A stretch of DNA of 64,000 bases from Draconibacterium orientale (GTDB taxonomy: Bacteria; Bacteroidota; Bacteroidia; Bacteroidales; Prolixibacteraceae), in NCBI RefSeq assembly GCF_000626635.1, contig NZ_CP007451.1, forward strand, positions 4,384,501-4,448,500, read 5' to 3'. Made by a program: the position numbers and the translations under genes. The notes under the pieces are model-generated. The model ran no database searches, was not told the DNA's origin, and was given only the letters and a program-made list of their open reading frames with translations. Shown piece after piece: positions 37,301 through 44,525 of the stretch (position 1 is the first letter of the stretch; each line of letters opens with the position of its first letter).

Positions 37301-37362
37301 CACCGGACAAAAGTAAGTTGCTAAGATCGAATGTTGCTGAGGATGCGAAATTGTTAAATTGA
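34345..37362 (+). CDS. dnaE2: DNA polymerase III alpha subunit, DnaE2-like
   Basis: This 1005-residue C-family polymerase is shorter than the replicative DnaE and lies behind a Y-family polymerase, as error-prone DnaE2 genes do. The catalytic PDFDIDFASRDRDH is near residue 345 and the finger and palm segments RGSGANSMVAYLL and FAKFDILGQRGLSK are intact. The N-terminal PHP domain starts MLLNSHTYYSYKFGTLS, where the usual His-x-His of an active PHP is reduced to one His, so it is probably not a nuclease. The C-terminal OB fold is present, ending near YLIKGKVVEEFG. ATG 34345 is chosen over a TTG six bases upstream. Confidence 0.88.
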   Translation: MLLNSHTYYSYKFGTLSIDELIDEAIGKGYNSLVLTDINNTSATIDFIRRCEGKDLRPVVGIDFRNGAQQQYIGIAQNNSGFQKLNEHLTMHLHEEADFAERAPEMEDVYFIYPVGKVPPKLLHENEFIGVKPTQISKIFGDLRNHREKLVVLQSVTFRNKRDFNIHRLLRTMDNNTLLSRLPKSEEASPDEIMFPQEKIREVFRDFPDIIENTQRLINSCTIHFTFKKAKNKKCFTNSPEEDFELLTKLANKGLKYRFGSPSEAVVARMEKELQVIRQMDFASYFLINWDLVEYARREGCYYVGRGSGANSMVAYLLRITDVDPIELDLYFERFINPSRQSPPDFDIDFASRDRDHITRYIFDRHGWNHTALVGTYITFQYKSVVRELGKVFGLPTHEIEKLQKVKDFSSLDDIGKLVLQYSKLIHGFPSHLSVHSSGILISEEPISAYSATIMPPKGFPTVHFSMLEAEDIGFAKFDILGQRGLSKIQDAIQLVQENAGAEIDIHDLKTFKEDPQIKELLKHGNTIGCFYVESPAMRMLLTKLEADDYLRLVAASSIIRPGVAQSGMMREYILRYRDRSRCVAAKAEAPALYNLLKETYGVMVYQEDVIKVAHLFAGLTLAEADILRRGMSWKFKQRNEFGKIKDKFFSNCAERGYAHDLVKRVWEQIESFANYAFSKGHSASYAVESFQALFIKAYYPLEYIVATINNGGGFYRTELYVHEARMHGATIFPPCVNRSEKQTVIDGKVIHLGLGFLKSLETNTINTVLKERYRGGYYQNLQDFLERVPISLEQLSILIRIGAFNFTRKSKKELLWNAHFILSKSKKTAPERTLFKQEVKEFKIPELYYHPLENAYDEIELLGFPVTCSPFHLLENMPLPPTTAADLPFLINQNVAIVGSLVHVKRTRTNDGKIMSFGVFIDLKGHWIDTVQFPEIAARYPFSGGGCYLIKGKVVEEFGFLSIEAAEIYRLPNENMEEPSTRLKAPDKSKLLRSNVAEDAKLLN

Positions 37363-37390
37363 TAAATTGTATTGTGTCTCAATAGTTTTG

Positions 37391-37512
37391 CGCCATGCTT
37401 TAGCTTGGCGACAATAAATAGAAGAACAAAATGGCTTTAGCCTTTAATTCAAAGTTAAAGGCTAAAGCCATTTATTATCACATCAACTAATCACCGCACT
37501 AAAGTACGGTGC
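37391..37512. repeat. Cluster of three CTTTAG-core palindromes
   Basis: Three hairpins lie within 122 bases: CGCCATGCTTTAGCTTGGCG (37391-37410), a 19-bp perfect stem with GGCTTTAGCC/GGCTAAAGCC at 37429-37447 and 37455-37473, and CACCGCACTAAAGTACGGTG (37492-37511). All have a CTTTAG or CTAAAG centre. The middle one is flanked by A and T runs and may also end the dnaE2 transcript. No gene lies between 37363 and 37665. Confidence 0.65.
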
Positions 37513-37665
37513 AAAAAAAACTTTAATATCTCTTTGTGGCTTAGTGCCTTGGTGTTTAAAATAAACCACCAAGCCAAAAACCACTAATACTTTTACACAT
37601 ATCTTTTCCAATTCAAATTTCTTCTAACTACATTTGAATGGGAGATGAAATCTGCGAGAAACAAT

Positions 37666-38433
37666 ATGGAAAACCTGAAAATAACCATTATACAACCCGA
37701 TATCATTTGGGAAAATGCTAAGGCAAACCTGGAAAAATATTCAGGAATGCTGGAAAACATCAAACAAACTGATGTAATCATTCTCCCCGAAATGTTTACC
37801 ACCGGCTTTTCGATGCAGCCTGAAAAGTTAAAAGAGACAATGGATGGTGCATCGGTAAAATGGATGCAACAAATTGCTTCGGATAAAAATGCAGCACTTA
37901 TTGGAAGCCTGATTATTGAAGAAGCAGGAAAGATATACAACCGTGCGATTTGGGTATTTCCTGAAGGTAAAATTGAAACGTACGATAAACGCCATTTATA
38001 CAGCATGGGGCAGGAGCATTTGCATTATGCTTCCGGAAAGGACAAATTAATTGTTGAATACAAAGGTTGGAAATTCTGTCCACAAATTTGTTACGACCTC
38101 CGTTTCCCGGTGTTTGCGCGAAACCTCGAGGATTACGACGTTGTATTTTATATGGCCAATTGGCCTTCGGCACGGCATCATGTCTGGAAAAACCTTCTTA
38201 TTTCCCGAGCCATTGAAAATCAGGCCTATTGTTTTGGCGTTAACCGCGTTGGCACGGATGGCATCGGTTTAAATTATTTGGGCGATTCAGGCTGCATTTC
38301 ACCCAAAGGTTTTCCCGAATTTATGGGCGACTCTGAAAGCATTCAAACCTATAATATCTCTTATTCCGAATTACACAATTTCAGACAAAAATTCCCCCTG
38401 CTCAACGATCGCGATACTTTCTCAATTTTGTAA
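37666..38433 (+). CDS. Omega-amidase, nitrilase family (YafV/NIT2-like)
   Basis: The 255-residue enzyme has the nitrilase triad: Glu in IILPEMFTTGFSM near residue 41, Lys in YDKRHLYSMGQE near residue 107 and Cys in CPQICYDLRFPVFAR near residue 139. The TTGFSM and HLYSMGQEHLHY segments are typical of YafV, an omega-amidase that hydrolyses 2-oxoglutaramate and 2-oxosuccinamate and helps methionine salvage. ATG 37666 (MENLKITIIQPD) is preferred to 37645 because it matches the family N-terminus. It has a cytoplasmic location. Confidence 0.9.
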   Translation: MENLKITIIQPDIIWENAKANLEKYSGMLENIKQTDVIILPEMFTTGFSMQPEKLKETMDGASVKWMQQIASDKNAALIGSLIIEEAGKIYNRAIWVFPEGKIETYDKRHLYSMGQEHLHYASGKDKLIVEYKGWKFCPQICYDLRFPVFARNLEDYDVVFYMANWPSARHHVWKNLLISRAIENQAYCFGVNRVGTDGIGLNYLGDSGCISPKGFPEFMGDSESIQTYNISYSELHNFRQKFPLLNDRDTFSIL

Positions 38434-38531
38434 GATTCTCTTTTTACCCTCAATCTCATATTCTTTAAACTAAAATTATAGTTGTTTTAATGGTAAGTAT
38501 ATTAGCTGGTTATGATCTTGTAAATACAAAT

Positions 38532-38576
38532 AACTAAATATTTAGTTTGAAAACTAATTTATTAGTTATACTTTTG
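38532..38576 (+). promoter_or_regulatory. Promoter with paired palindromic operators, BlaI type
   Basis: AACTAAATATTTAGTT (38532-38547) is a perfect 16-bp palindrome. AACTAATTTATTAGTT (38552-38567) has the same arms, its centre 20 bp from the first. TTG at 38547-38549 and TACTTTTG at 38569-38576, 19 bases apart, give a full promoter enclosing the second operator. The layout ACTA-N6-TAGT parallels the staphylococcal BlaI site. The blaI gene lies 1.7 kb downstream, so regulation of this promoter by it is likely. Confidence 0.65.
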
Positions 38577-38670
38577 CACACATAACGGATAACTGAATGA
38601 CAGCCATAAGCAAATGTTGTTTTACTGCTAGTGAACGGTAATTTTTAAGTAATAACAAAATTTGATAATT

Positions 38671-39360
38671 ATGGAATTGAAAAAAACACAAAAGGCAGAC
38701 CTGGAGGGAAAAAGAAATACTTTTTTCTTAGTTGGTTTAGTAGTCGCACTCGGAACAATGCTAGCAGCATTTGAATGGACAAGCTCACCAAAGAAAGCAG
38801 ATTCTCTGGGAATGATTCAGTCGCTTGAAATAGAGGAAGAAATTATTCCGATTACACGGGAACCGGAAGTAAAACCACCGCCGCCACCGCCACCACCTAA
38901 AGTAATAGAGGTGCTTAATATTGTTGACGACGATATTGAAATTGAAGATGAACTCATAATTGAGGACACCGAAGCTGATGACGAAACAATTATAGAGGTG
39001 CAGCCAATTGTTGAAAATATGGAAGAAGAAGAAGCGGCCGTTGATGAAATATTTGTGATTGTGGAGGAGTCTCCTGAATTTCCGGGAGGCACGAGGGCTT
39101 TGTACCAATACATCAATTCACATGTTCGTTATCCGGTAATTGCACAGGAAAACGGAATACAGGGAAAAGTATATGTAAAGTTTGTAGTTGATGAGCAAGG
39201 CAATGTAAATAATGCAGAAGTGTTACGTCCGGTAGATGCATCGCTGGATAAAGAAGCGCTGCGTGTGATAAACAGTCTGCCTCGTTTTAAACCAGGTAAA
39301 CAGCGCGGAAAACCGGTTAAGGTGTATTACAATGCACAAATTACATTTAGGCTGGAGTAA
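38671..39360 (+). CDS. tonB: Energy transducer TonB
   Basis: TonB couples the proton gradient of the inner membrane to outer-membrane receptors. There is a short basic N-terminus, a membrane anchor (FFLVGLVVALGTMLAAF, residues about 19-35), a proline run KPPPPPPPPK near residue 70, an acidic spacer rich in Glu and Asp, and a TonB C-terminal domain (SPEFPGGTRALYQYINSHVRYP to the end). I use ATG 38671 rather than TTG 38662. No ExbB or ExbD genes are near. It is the first gene of the BlaI-controlled group. Confidence 0.93.
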   Translation: MELKKTQKADLEGKRNTFFLVGLVVALGTMLAAFEWTSSPKKADSLGMIQSLEIEEEIIPITREPEVKPPPPPPPPKVIEVLNIVDDDIEIEDELIIEDTEADDETIIEVQPIVENMEEEEAAVDEIFVIVEESPEFPGGTRALYQYINSHVRYPVIAQENGIQGKVYVKFVVDEQGNVNNAEVLRPVDASLDKEALRVINSLPRFKPGKQRGKPVKVYYNAQITFRLE

Positions 39361-39393
39361 GCAATTTAAATTTAACCATTAATAAAAAGAATT

Positions 39394-40143
39394 ATGAAGA
39401 ACTTTGTTTTGATTATTTTGGGTTTATTTCTGACAATCAATGTGTTTGCGCAGGATGATAAGGAAAACGTATTTGTGATTGTTGAAGATATGCCTGTATA
39501 TCCGGGAGGAGAGGAGGCTCTTCGCAATGACATTGCAGCGTTGGTAAAATACCCGGTTGCTGCTAAAGAGAATGGAATTCATGGAAAAATTTACATTACT
39601 TTCGTTGTAAACGAAGAAGGTAAAATTGAAGATGCAAAAATAGCTCGAGGCGTTGATCCATCCCTGGATAAAGAGGCATTGCGCGTTATGAATGCACTGG
39701 ATAAAACCTGGAAACCCGGCAAGCAAAAAGGTGTTGCTGTAAAGGTAAGTTATACCGTGCCCATTAACTTTGCCCTTGACAGAGAAGCCGCAAAAGAGGA
39801 AAAAACATCACACGGAGAAGGTGTTAACCAAGTATTTTTTATTGTTGAAGATATGCCCGAATTTCCGGGTGGAGACGAAGCTTTGCGCGAATATATTGCC
39901 AACTCAGTTACCTATCCTGATGTTGCAAAAAAAGATAAGATACAGGGCAAAGTGTATGTTACCTTTGTTGTGGAAAAGGATGGTTCAGTAGGTGAAACAA
40001 AAATAGCGAGAGGCGTAGATCCATCGTTGGATAAAGAAGCACTTCGTGTAATAAAAAATTTGCCCCTGTGGAAACCGGGAAAACAACGTGGTGAACCTGT
40101 TCGTGTTCAGTACACGGTTCCAATAAATTTTGCCTTAAACTAA
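39394..40143 (+). CDS. Exported protein with two TonB C-terminal domains
   Basis: A signal peptide, MKNFVLIILGLFLTINVFAQ, is followed by two tandem TonB-C domains without a membrane anchor or proline linker. The first runs over MPVYPGGEEALRNDIAALVKYP and IARGVDPSLDKEALRVMNAL, the second over MPEFPGGDEALREYIANSVTYP and IARGVDPSLDKEALRVIKNL. The two and those in the neighbouring TonB and BlaR1 proteins are close relatives. The protein may be a soluble periplasmic modulator of TonB or of a receptor, which is inference. Confidence 0.9.
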   Translation: MKNFVLIILGLFLTINVFAQDDKENVFVIVEDMPVYPGGEEALRNDIAALVKYPVAAKENGIHGKIYITFVVNEEGKIEDAKIARGVDPSLDKEALRVMNALDKTWKPGKQKGVAVKVSYTVPINFALDREAAKEEKTSHGEGVNQVFFIVEDMPEFPGGDEALREYIANSVTYPDVAKKDKIQGKVYVTFVVEKDGSVGETKIARGVDPSLDKEALRVIKNLPLWKPGKQRGEPVRVQYTVPINFALN

Positions 40144-40158
40144 TCGCGTATATTTCAA

Positions 40159-40208
40159 CTGTACCTAAAATGATAGTTTATTAACTAAATTTTTAGGTAC
40201 AGTTTTTG
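40159..40208 (+). terminator. Terminator with overlapping BlaI-type operator before blaI
   Basis: CTGTACCTAAAA (40159-40170) pairs perfectly with TTTTAGGTACAG (40191-40202), followed by TTTTTG. Within it AACTAAATTTTTAGGT (40183-40198) resembles the operators at 38532-38567, so the same region may terminate the TonB genes and bind BlaI before its own gene. Confidence 0.6.
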
Positions 40209-40241
40209 TAGTTTAGCAGAAATCAAAAATAAACGAACAAA

Positions 40242-40628
40242 ATGAAGGAACTTACCAAGGCCGAAGAACAGGTAATGCAGTTGCTCTGGAAACTGGAAAA
40301 AGCATTTGTTAAAGACATTATAGAAGAAATGCCTGAACCGAAACCCGCGTATAATACGGTTTCTACAATTGTGCGCATTTTGGAAAAGAAAGGTTTTGTG
40401 GGGCACAACGCCTACGGTAAAACTCATGAGTATTTTCCTCTCATTTCGCGAAAAGAATATACCCGTTCGTTTATGAAGAATTTTATGCGAAATTATTTTA
40501 GCGGATCGTTCCAAGAAATGGTTTCGTTTTTTGCCAAGGAAGACAACATGAGTTTATCGGAACTGGATGAACTGATGGAGGATGTGAAACGCGATATAGA
40601 AAACGAAAACCGGAACACCGATGAATAA
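40242..40628 (+). CDS. blaI: BlaI/MecI/CopY family transcriptional repressor
   Basis: The 128-residue repressor has the winged helix of the family: LTKAEEQVMQLLWKLEKAFVKDIIEEMPEPKPAYNTVSTIVRILEKKGFVGH. The C-terminal half (YTRSFMKNFMRNYFSGSFQEMVSFFAKED) is the helical dimerisation domain, cut by BlaR1-type proteases in the staphylococcal system. Its last codons overlap the M56 peptidase start by 8 bases, so the pair is translationally coupled. It probably controls the palindromic operators at 38532 and 40183. No beta-lactamase gene is near, and the regulated genes are TonB-type. Confidence 0.94.
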   Translation: MKELTKAEEQVMQLLWKLEKAFVKDIIEEMPEPKPAYNTVSTIVRILEKKGFVGHNAYGKTHEYFPLISRKEYTRSFMKNFMRNYFSGSFQEMVSFFAKEDNMSLSELDELMEDVKRDIENENRNTDE

Positions 40629-42039
40629 TTTGGTAAATTTTATTATCGAATCGGGAATAAGCTTGTCGCTACTGGCGCTTATTTACGTGCTGTTTTTACG
40701 GAAAGAAACATTTTTCCGTTTAAACCGGCTTTTCCTGCTTTTTTCCATTTTGTTTTCTGTACTTCTACCATTTTTGCATTTCCGGGTTTACGCACCACAA
40801 TCAAATATGCTGGCCGAAGTTACCGTAACACCGTATCGGAATGTTTTAGAGGCGGTTACCATTTACGGACAAGATCTGTCCGGCGCAATGGTACAATCTA
40901 TCAGTTCAAGCAAAATTATCATTCTTATCTATTTATTGGGATTGATATTTTTTCTAGGCAGAACAATTTTTCGGATCATTCAGATTTTACTGATCATCTC
41001 CAAAAATGAGATTCAATACATTGATAATTATCGTTTTGTGATGGTTGATAAAAAAATCAGCCCATTTTCGTTTTTGGGTTATATTTTTATCAATCCAAAC
41101 AGGAGAAAAGAAGCCGGTTACGAAAAAATGGTGACCCACGAAATGGAACACATCAAACAGGGACACACATTTGATGTACTAATTCTTGAAATTCTTACTG
41201 TTTTTCAGTGGTTTAATCCGTTTATGTGGATGCTAAAACGTGCCATCCGCGAAAATCACGAATACCTGGCCGACCATGCGGTTCTTAACTCCGGAATAAG
41301 TTCGGCTCAGTATAAACAATTGCTTTTAAGTCAGGCAGTTGGTGTGCAGCTGGATATTGCCAATAATTTCAATTCATCGCTGATAAAAAAACGGATTCAA
41401 ATGATTTCAAAAATCCGTTCATCAAAATTGGCCAATCTGAAATATATTTTGGGATTTGTTTCGCTGCTGGCATTGGTTGTAATTTTTGCCTGCGAACAAA
41501 AAGAAGCCGTTCAGGTAAAAAAAGTAGAGGATAGTAACGATCGAAAAATCATCATCCGGTTGGCTGATGAGGGTATGAAACTGGAGGGTAAACAGGATGA
41601 TTTGGAATTTTTACATGCCCTGCTAAACGACAAGAATAAATACGAATTTAATACCGATAGTACCGGCGCTGTTTTTCTGGTAAAAAGTAAAGAGCAAGAG
41701 CCGCGCCAGCTGGAGGAAAATGACCAGATATTTTTTATCGTTGAAGAAATGCCTGAATTTCCGGGAGGCGATTTGGCCTTGCGTAAATACATTGCCAGCT
41801 CGATCAAATATCCTGATATTGCTATTAAAAATGGAGTGCAGGGTAAAGTTTACGTAAGTTTTGTGGTAACAACCGAGGGCACAATTGCCAATGCAAAAAT
41901 AGCGCGGGGAGTTGATCCATCGATAGATAAAGAGGCATTACGTGTGGTTAATTCCTTACCCAAATGGAAGCCCGGATATCAGCGCGGGGAGCCGGTTAAT
42001 GTGAGTTATACCGTGCCAATCAATTTTGTTCTTCAGTAA
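40621..42039 (+). CDS. blaR1: BlaR1-type M56 metallopeptidase with C-terminal TonB domain
   Basis: The protein is a membrane metalloprotease partner of BlaI. Four hydrophobic helices surround a cytoplasmic zinc site, HEMEHIKQGH near residue 172, with downstream ENHEYLADHAVL. After the last helix (LKYILGFVSLLALVVIFA, near residue 280) comes a periplasmic region, ending in a TonB-C domain from about residue 370 (EMPEFPGGDLALRKYIASSIKYP). The usual penicillin-binding sensor is absent, so the signal is unlikely to be a beta-lactam; the TonB-C domain may be the sensor (inference). Such fusions are common in Bacteroidota. Confidence 0.92.
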   Translation: MNNLVNFIIESGISLSLLALIYVLFLRKETFFRLNRLFLLFSILFSVLLPFLHFRVYAPQSNMLAEVTVTPYRNVLEAVTIYGQDLSGAMVQSISSSKIIILIYLLGLIFFLGRTIFRIIQILLIISKNEIQYIDNYRFVMVDKKISPFSFLGYIFINPNRRKEAGYEKMVTHEMEHIKQGHTFDVLILEILTVFQWFNPFMWMLKRAIRENHEYLADHAVLNSGISSAQYKQLLLSQAVGVQLDIANNFNSSLIKKRIQMISKIRSSKLANLKYILGFVSLLALVVIFACEQKEAVQVKKVEDSNDRKIIIRLADEGMKLEGKQDDLEFLHALLNDKNKYEFNTDSTGAVFLVKSKEQEPRQLEENDQIFFIVEEMPEFPGGDLALRKYIASSIKYPDIAIKNGVQGKVYVSFVVTTEGTIANAKIARGVDPSIDKEALRVVNSLPKWKPGYQRGEPVNVSYTVPINFVLQ

Positions 42040-42091
42040 ATTTATACAGAAAAATACCTCTTCAACCGATAATACTAATGAATAAAAGAAT

Positions 42092-43342
42092 ATGCGATTA
42101 AATCTTTTAACCCTATTAATCATCATGTTGTGTGCTGTTGGCACCACAATGGCACAGCGCAAAATCGATCTGCTTATAATTGAAAAGAGCTACGATAAAG
42201 CTTTGCAAGAGATCGAAAAGGAGCTGGCTGCAAATCCTTCGGCTGAATTGTTTTATAAAAAAGGATTGGTTTATAAAAACCTGCAGGATTACCAACAAGC
42301 ACTAGAGGCTTTTTTGAACGGACTTCAGCACGATGCCAACAATATTACAATGCTGGAAGAAACGGCCGAATGTTTTTCAATTTTGGGCAACAACCGCGAT
42401 GCTGTTGCATTTTACGAGAAAGCGCTGCAGGTTGAGCCGAATAACCTGGCTTTGGCCGGAAAGCTCGGACGCGTTCACATTAATATGGATGACTATAAAA
42501 CAGCGTTCAACGTTTTCTCCGGAATTTATGAAAAGGATTCGAGTAACGTTTACTGGAACAAACAGTTGGCGTATTGTTCGTACCGTGTTTTTCAACGCGA
42601 AAAGGCACGCGATCTGTACGAAAAAGTGCTTGAGGCGAATCCCCGCGATCATGGAACTTACATAAATCTGATACACTGTTATAACTGGAAAAAGGAGGCC
42701 AACGAAATAATGGCTACCATCGATTCAGGCCTGGTACAGTTTCCGGCTGATAAAGACTTGCTGTTTGAAAAGGCGATGTTCTTTTATAAAACAAAACGTT
42801 ACGGGCCGGCAATGTTACAGTTCGAGAAATACCTGGAGCAGGAAAAACAACCGGCTTTTGAAACATTGATGAATTACGGTATTTGCACTTACTTTGCCGA
42901 GCAGGAAGCGAAGGCACTGGATATTTTTGGCGACTTAAAATTGCTCAATCCGAACGATCCGCTGGTAATGTACTACCAAAGTTTGTGTAATCGCAAACTG
43001 AAAAATTACGACGATGCCATTGAGCTGATGACTTTTGCAATTGAGGCAACAGTACCCGATTATGTGTCGGAAATGTATCATCACCTGGGTCAAATGTATG
43101 GTCAGCAACGACAGTTTAAAGAATCGATTGATGCATTGAAAAAAGCTTACGAACTGAATCCCGGGAAAACAGAAGTGCTTTTTGAAATTGCAACCACTTA
43201 CGAAGAATATAACTCGAATAAAACGCTGGCAATGAACTATTATCGGATTTATTTGACTGAATCGGGTGAAGGTGCGAAAAATGCCATTTATGCATTGGAG
43301 CGGATTGAAAAATTAAAAGAGGATCTGTTTTTTGATGAATAA
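42092..43342 (+). CDS. Exported tetratricopeptide repeat protein
   Basis: A signal peptide (MRLNLLTLLIIMLCAVGTTMAQ) is followed by about ten TPR units, seen as repeated AxxxF/Y..GxxY helix pairs such as DKALQEIEKELAANPSAELFYKKG, DAVAFYEKALQVEPNNLALAGKLG, KARDLYEKVLEANPRDHGTYINL and ESIDALKKAYELNPGKTEVLFEIA. It should act as a periplasmic or outer-membrane scaffold. It follows the BlaR1 gene by 52 bases and may belong to the same operon. The partner is unknown. Its 416 residues end opposite the LuxR-type regulator. Confidence 0.85.
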   Translation: MRLNLLTLLIIMLCAVGTTMAQRKIDLLIIEKSYDKALQEIEKELAANPSAELFYKKGLVYKNLQDYQQALEAFLNGLQHDANNITMLEETAECFSILGNNRDAVAFYEKALQVEPNNLALAGKLGRVHINMDDYKTAFNVFSGIYEKDSSNVYWNKQLAYCSYRVFQREKARDLYEKVLEANPRDHGTYINLIHCYNWKKEANEIMATIDSGLVQFPADKDLLFEKAMFFYKTKRYGPAMLQFEKYLEQEKQPAFETLMNYGICTYFAEQEAKALDIFGDLKLLNPNDPLVMYYQSLCNRKLKNYDDAIELMTFAIEATVPDYVSEMYHHLGQMYGQQRQFKESIDALKKAYELNPGKTEVLFEIATTYEEYNSNKTLAMNYYRIYLTESGEGAKNAIYALERIEKLKEDLFFDE

Positions 43343-43357
43343 TTTGGTGAAACCCAA

Positions 43358-44305
43358 TTAATTTTCACCTGTTTTTTCGCGTACCAGATTGGCCAACTGA
43401 ACCCGGCTTTTTACGCCGGTTTTGGTGAAGATCCGGTGGTTATGGTCTTTTACCGTTTGTAAGGTGATAAACAATTTATCGGCAATTGCTTTGTTCGATT
43501 TTCCGCTGCAAATTTCCTGAATGATCTCTGCTTCACGTTTCGATATTTCGTAAAAGCTGCAAAACGACTGAAAATCCATGTTCCCATTTTCGGGCGTGGT
43601 TTGATTGTTCAGGCGAATAATTGCCGGAAGAACCAGGTTGCTGGCAAACAAAACAACCAGGGCTATACAAGTAGAAATATATCCGAACCGGTTGAAAAAG
43701 AACATCACGCAGGAATAAAGTAAGGTGGCTGCAAAAACAATCAGTACCTGATTTTTGTCGAGTCCGCTTTCCTTTAACAAACCTGCGTCTTTTGTTTTTC
43801 TGAAAAACGGTAACAGGAAAAACAAATGCACCACCAGATTTAATACTACTAAAATCCGTACTACAAAAAGATCTGCATTTTCAGGCACATAGATATATTC
43901 TTTCTGAATGAGAAAAACCAGGGCAAAAGCCAACACTACAAAAGTAGGAAAGAAGGTAAAGATGAAGGTTTTTGTTAGCCGGCGTCCGTTGCAATTATTG
44001 GCAAATTTTAAAAGCATAAACCAGCTAACCACCATAAACGGTATTCCAATAATGGGTATAAAAACGGCCAACTTGGCACTTAGAGCCTCGCCAATATTTA
44101 AATCGGCAATAACCATCCGGAGGCTTATATTTCCCCATACTCCATAAAAAAGAAAGGAAAAAAGAAATATTTGCTGATACAGCAAAGTAGTGAAAATTGG
44201 CTTTTTGTTTTGCTGGTATTGCTGGTAAGCGAGCATTATTCCTAAAGCCGAAATTCCGGCAGAAACAATAAATGTAACGATGTATGCTAAAATTTTTATC
44301 CACAT
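43358..44305 (-). CDS. Membrane-anchored LuxR-type transcriptional regulator
   Basis: Seven or eight hydrophobic segments occupy residues about 1-225, starting IKILAYIVTFIVSAGISALGIMLAY. The C-terminal 65 residues are a LuxR helix-turn-helix: ISKREAEIIQEICSGKSNKAIADKLFITLQTVKDHNHRIFTKTGVKSRVQL. The combination suggests membrane-bound sensing with direct DNA binding. It is divergent from the membrane protein at 44526, and two ACTAC-N4-GTAGT dyads lie between them. Its signal is unknown. Confidence 0.87.
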   Translation of the reverse strand: MWIKILAYIVTFIVSAGISALGIMLAYQQYQQNKKPIFTTLLYQQIFLFSFLFYGVWGNISLRMVIADLNIGEALSAKLAVFIPIIGIPFMVVSWFMLLKFANNCNGRRLTKTFIFTFFPTFVVLAFALVFLIQKEYIYVPENADLFVVRILVVLNLVVHLFFLLPFFRKTKDAGLLKESGLDKNQVLIVFAATLLYSCVMFFFNRFGYISTCIALVVLFASNLVLPAIIRLNNQTTPENGNMDFQSFCSFYEISKREAEIIQEICSGKSNKAIADKLFITLQTVKDHNHRIFTKTGVKSRVQLANLVREKTGEN

Positions 44306-44309
44306 AAAA

Positions 44310-44374
44310 ACTACTTAAGTAGTGCAACGCAATTTTACGCACTTTGCGCTTGTGGCGCTAACTACGAAAGTAGT
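44310..44374. promoter_or_regulatory. Two dyads between luxR-type gene and membrane protein gene
   Basis: ACTACTTAAGTAGT (44310-44323) is a perfect 14-bp palindrome starting 5 bases before the regulator's ATG. ACTACGAAAGTAGT (44361-44374) has identical arms, its centre 51 bp away. They fit an autoregulatory operator, or a BlaI-like site, since ACTAC-N4-GTAGT is the staphylococcal BlaI core. Confidence 0.5.
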
Positions 44375-44525
44375 GAAAAACCTAAATCCAACTTTAGTAG
44401 GAAGGATTTTTTTTGAGATATGCAGTAGATTTGAATAACAATTACAAAAAACAATGTTCAGGCATCGGAAGGTGCCACTTAGAAAACAGAAAACATTAAA
44501 AACAAAAACATTAAAAACAAAAACA

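Noticed and set aside
44470-44525. Tandem AAACATTAAAAACAAAA-type repeats before the membrane protein gene
   Set aside because: Only two to three imperfect units in AT-rich leader DNA; not enough for a repeat array or CRISPR.
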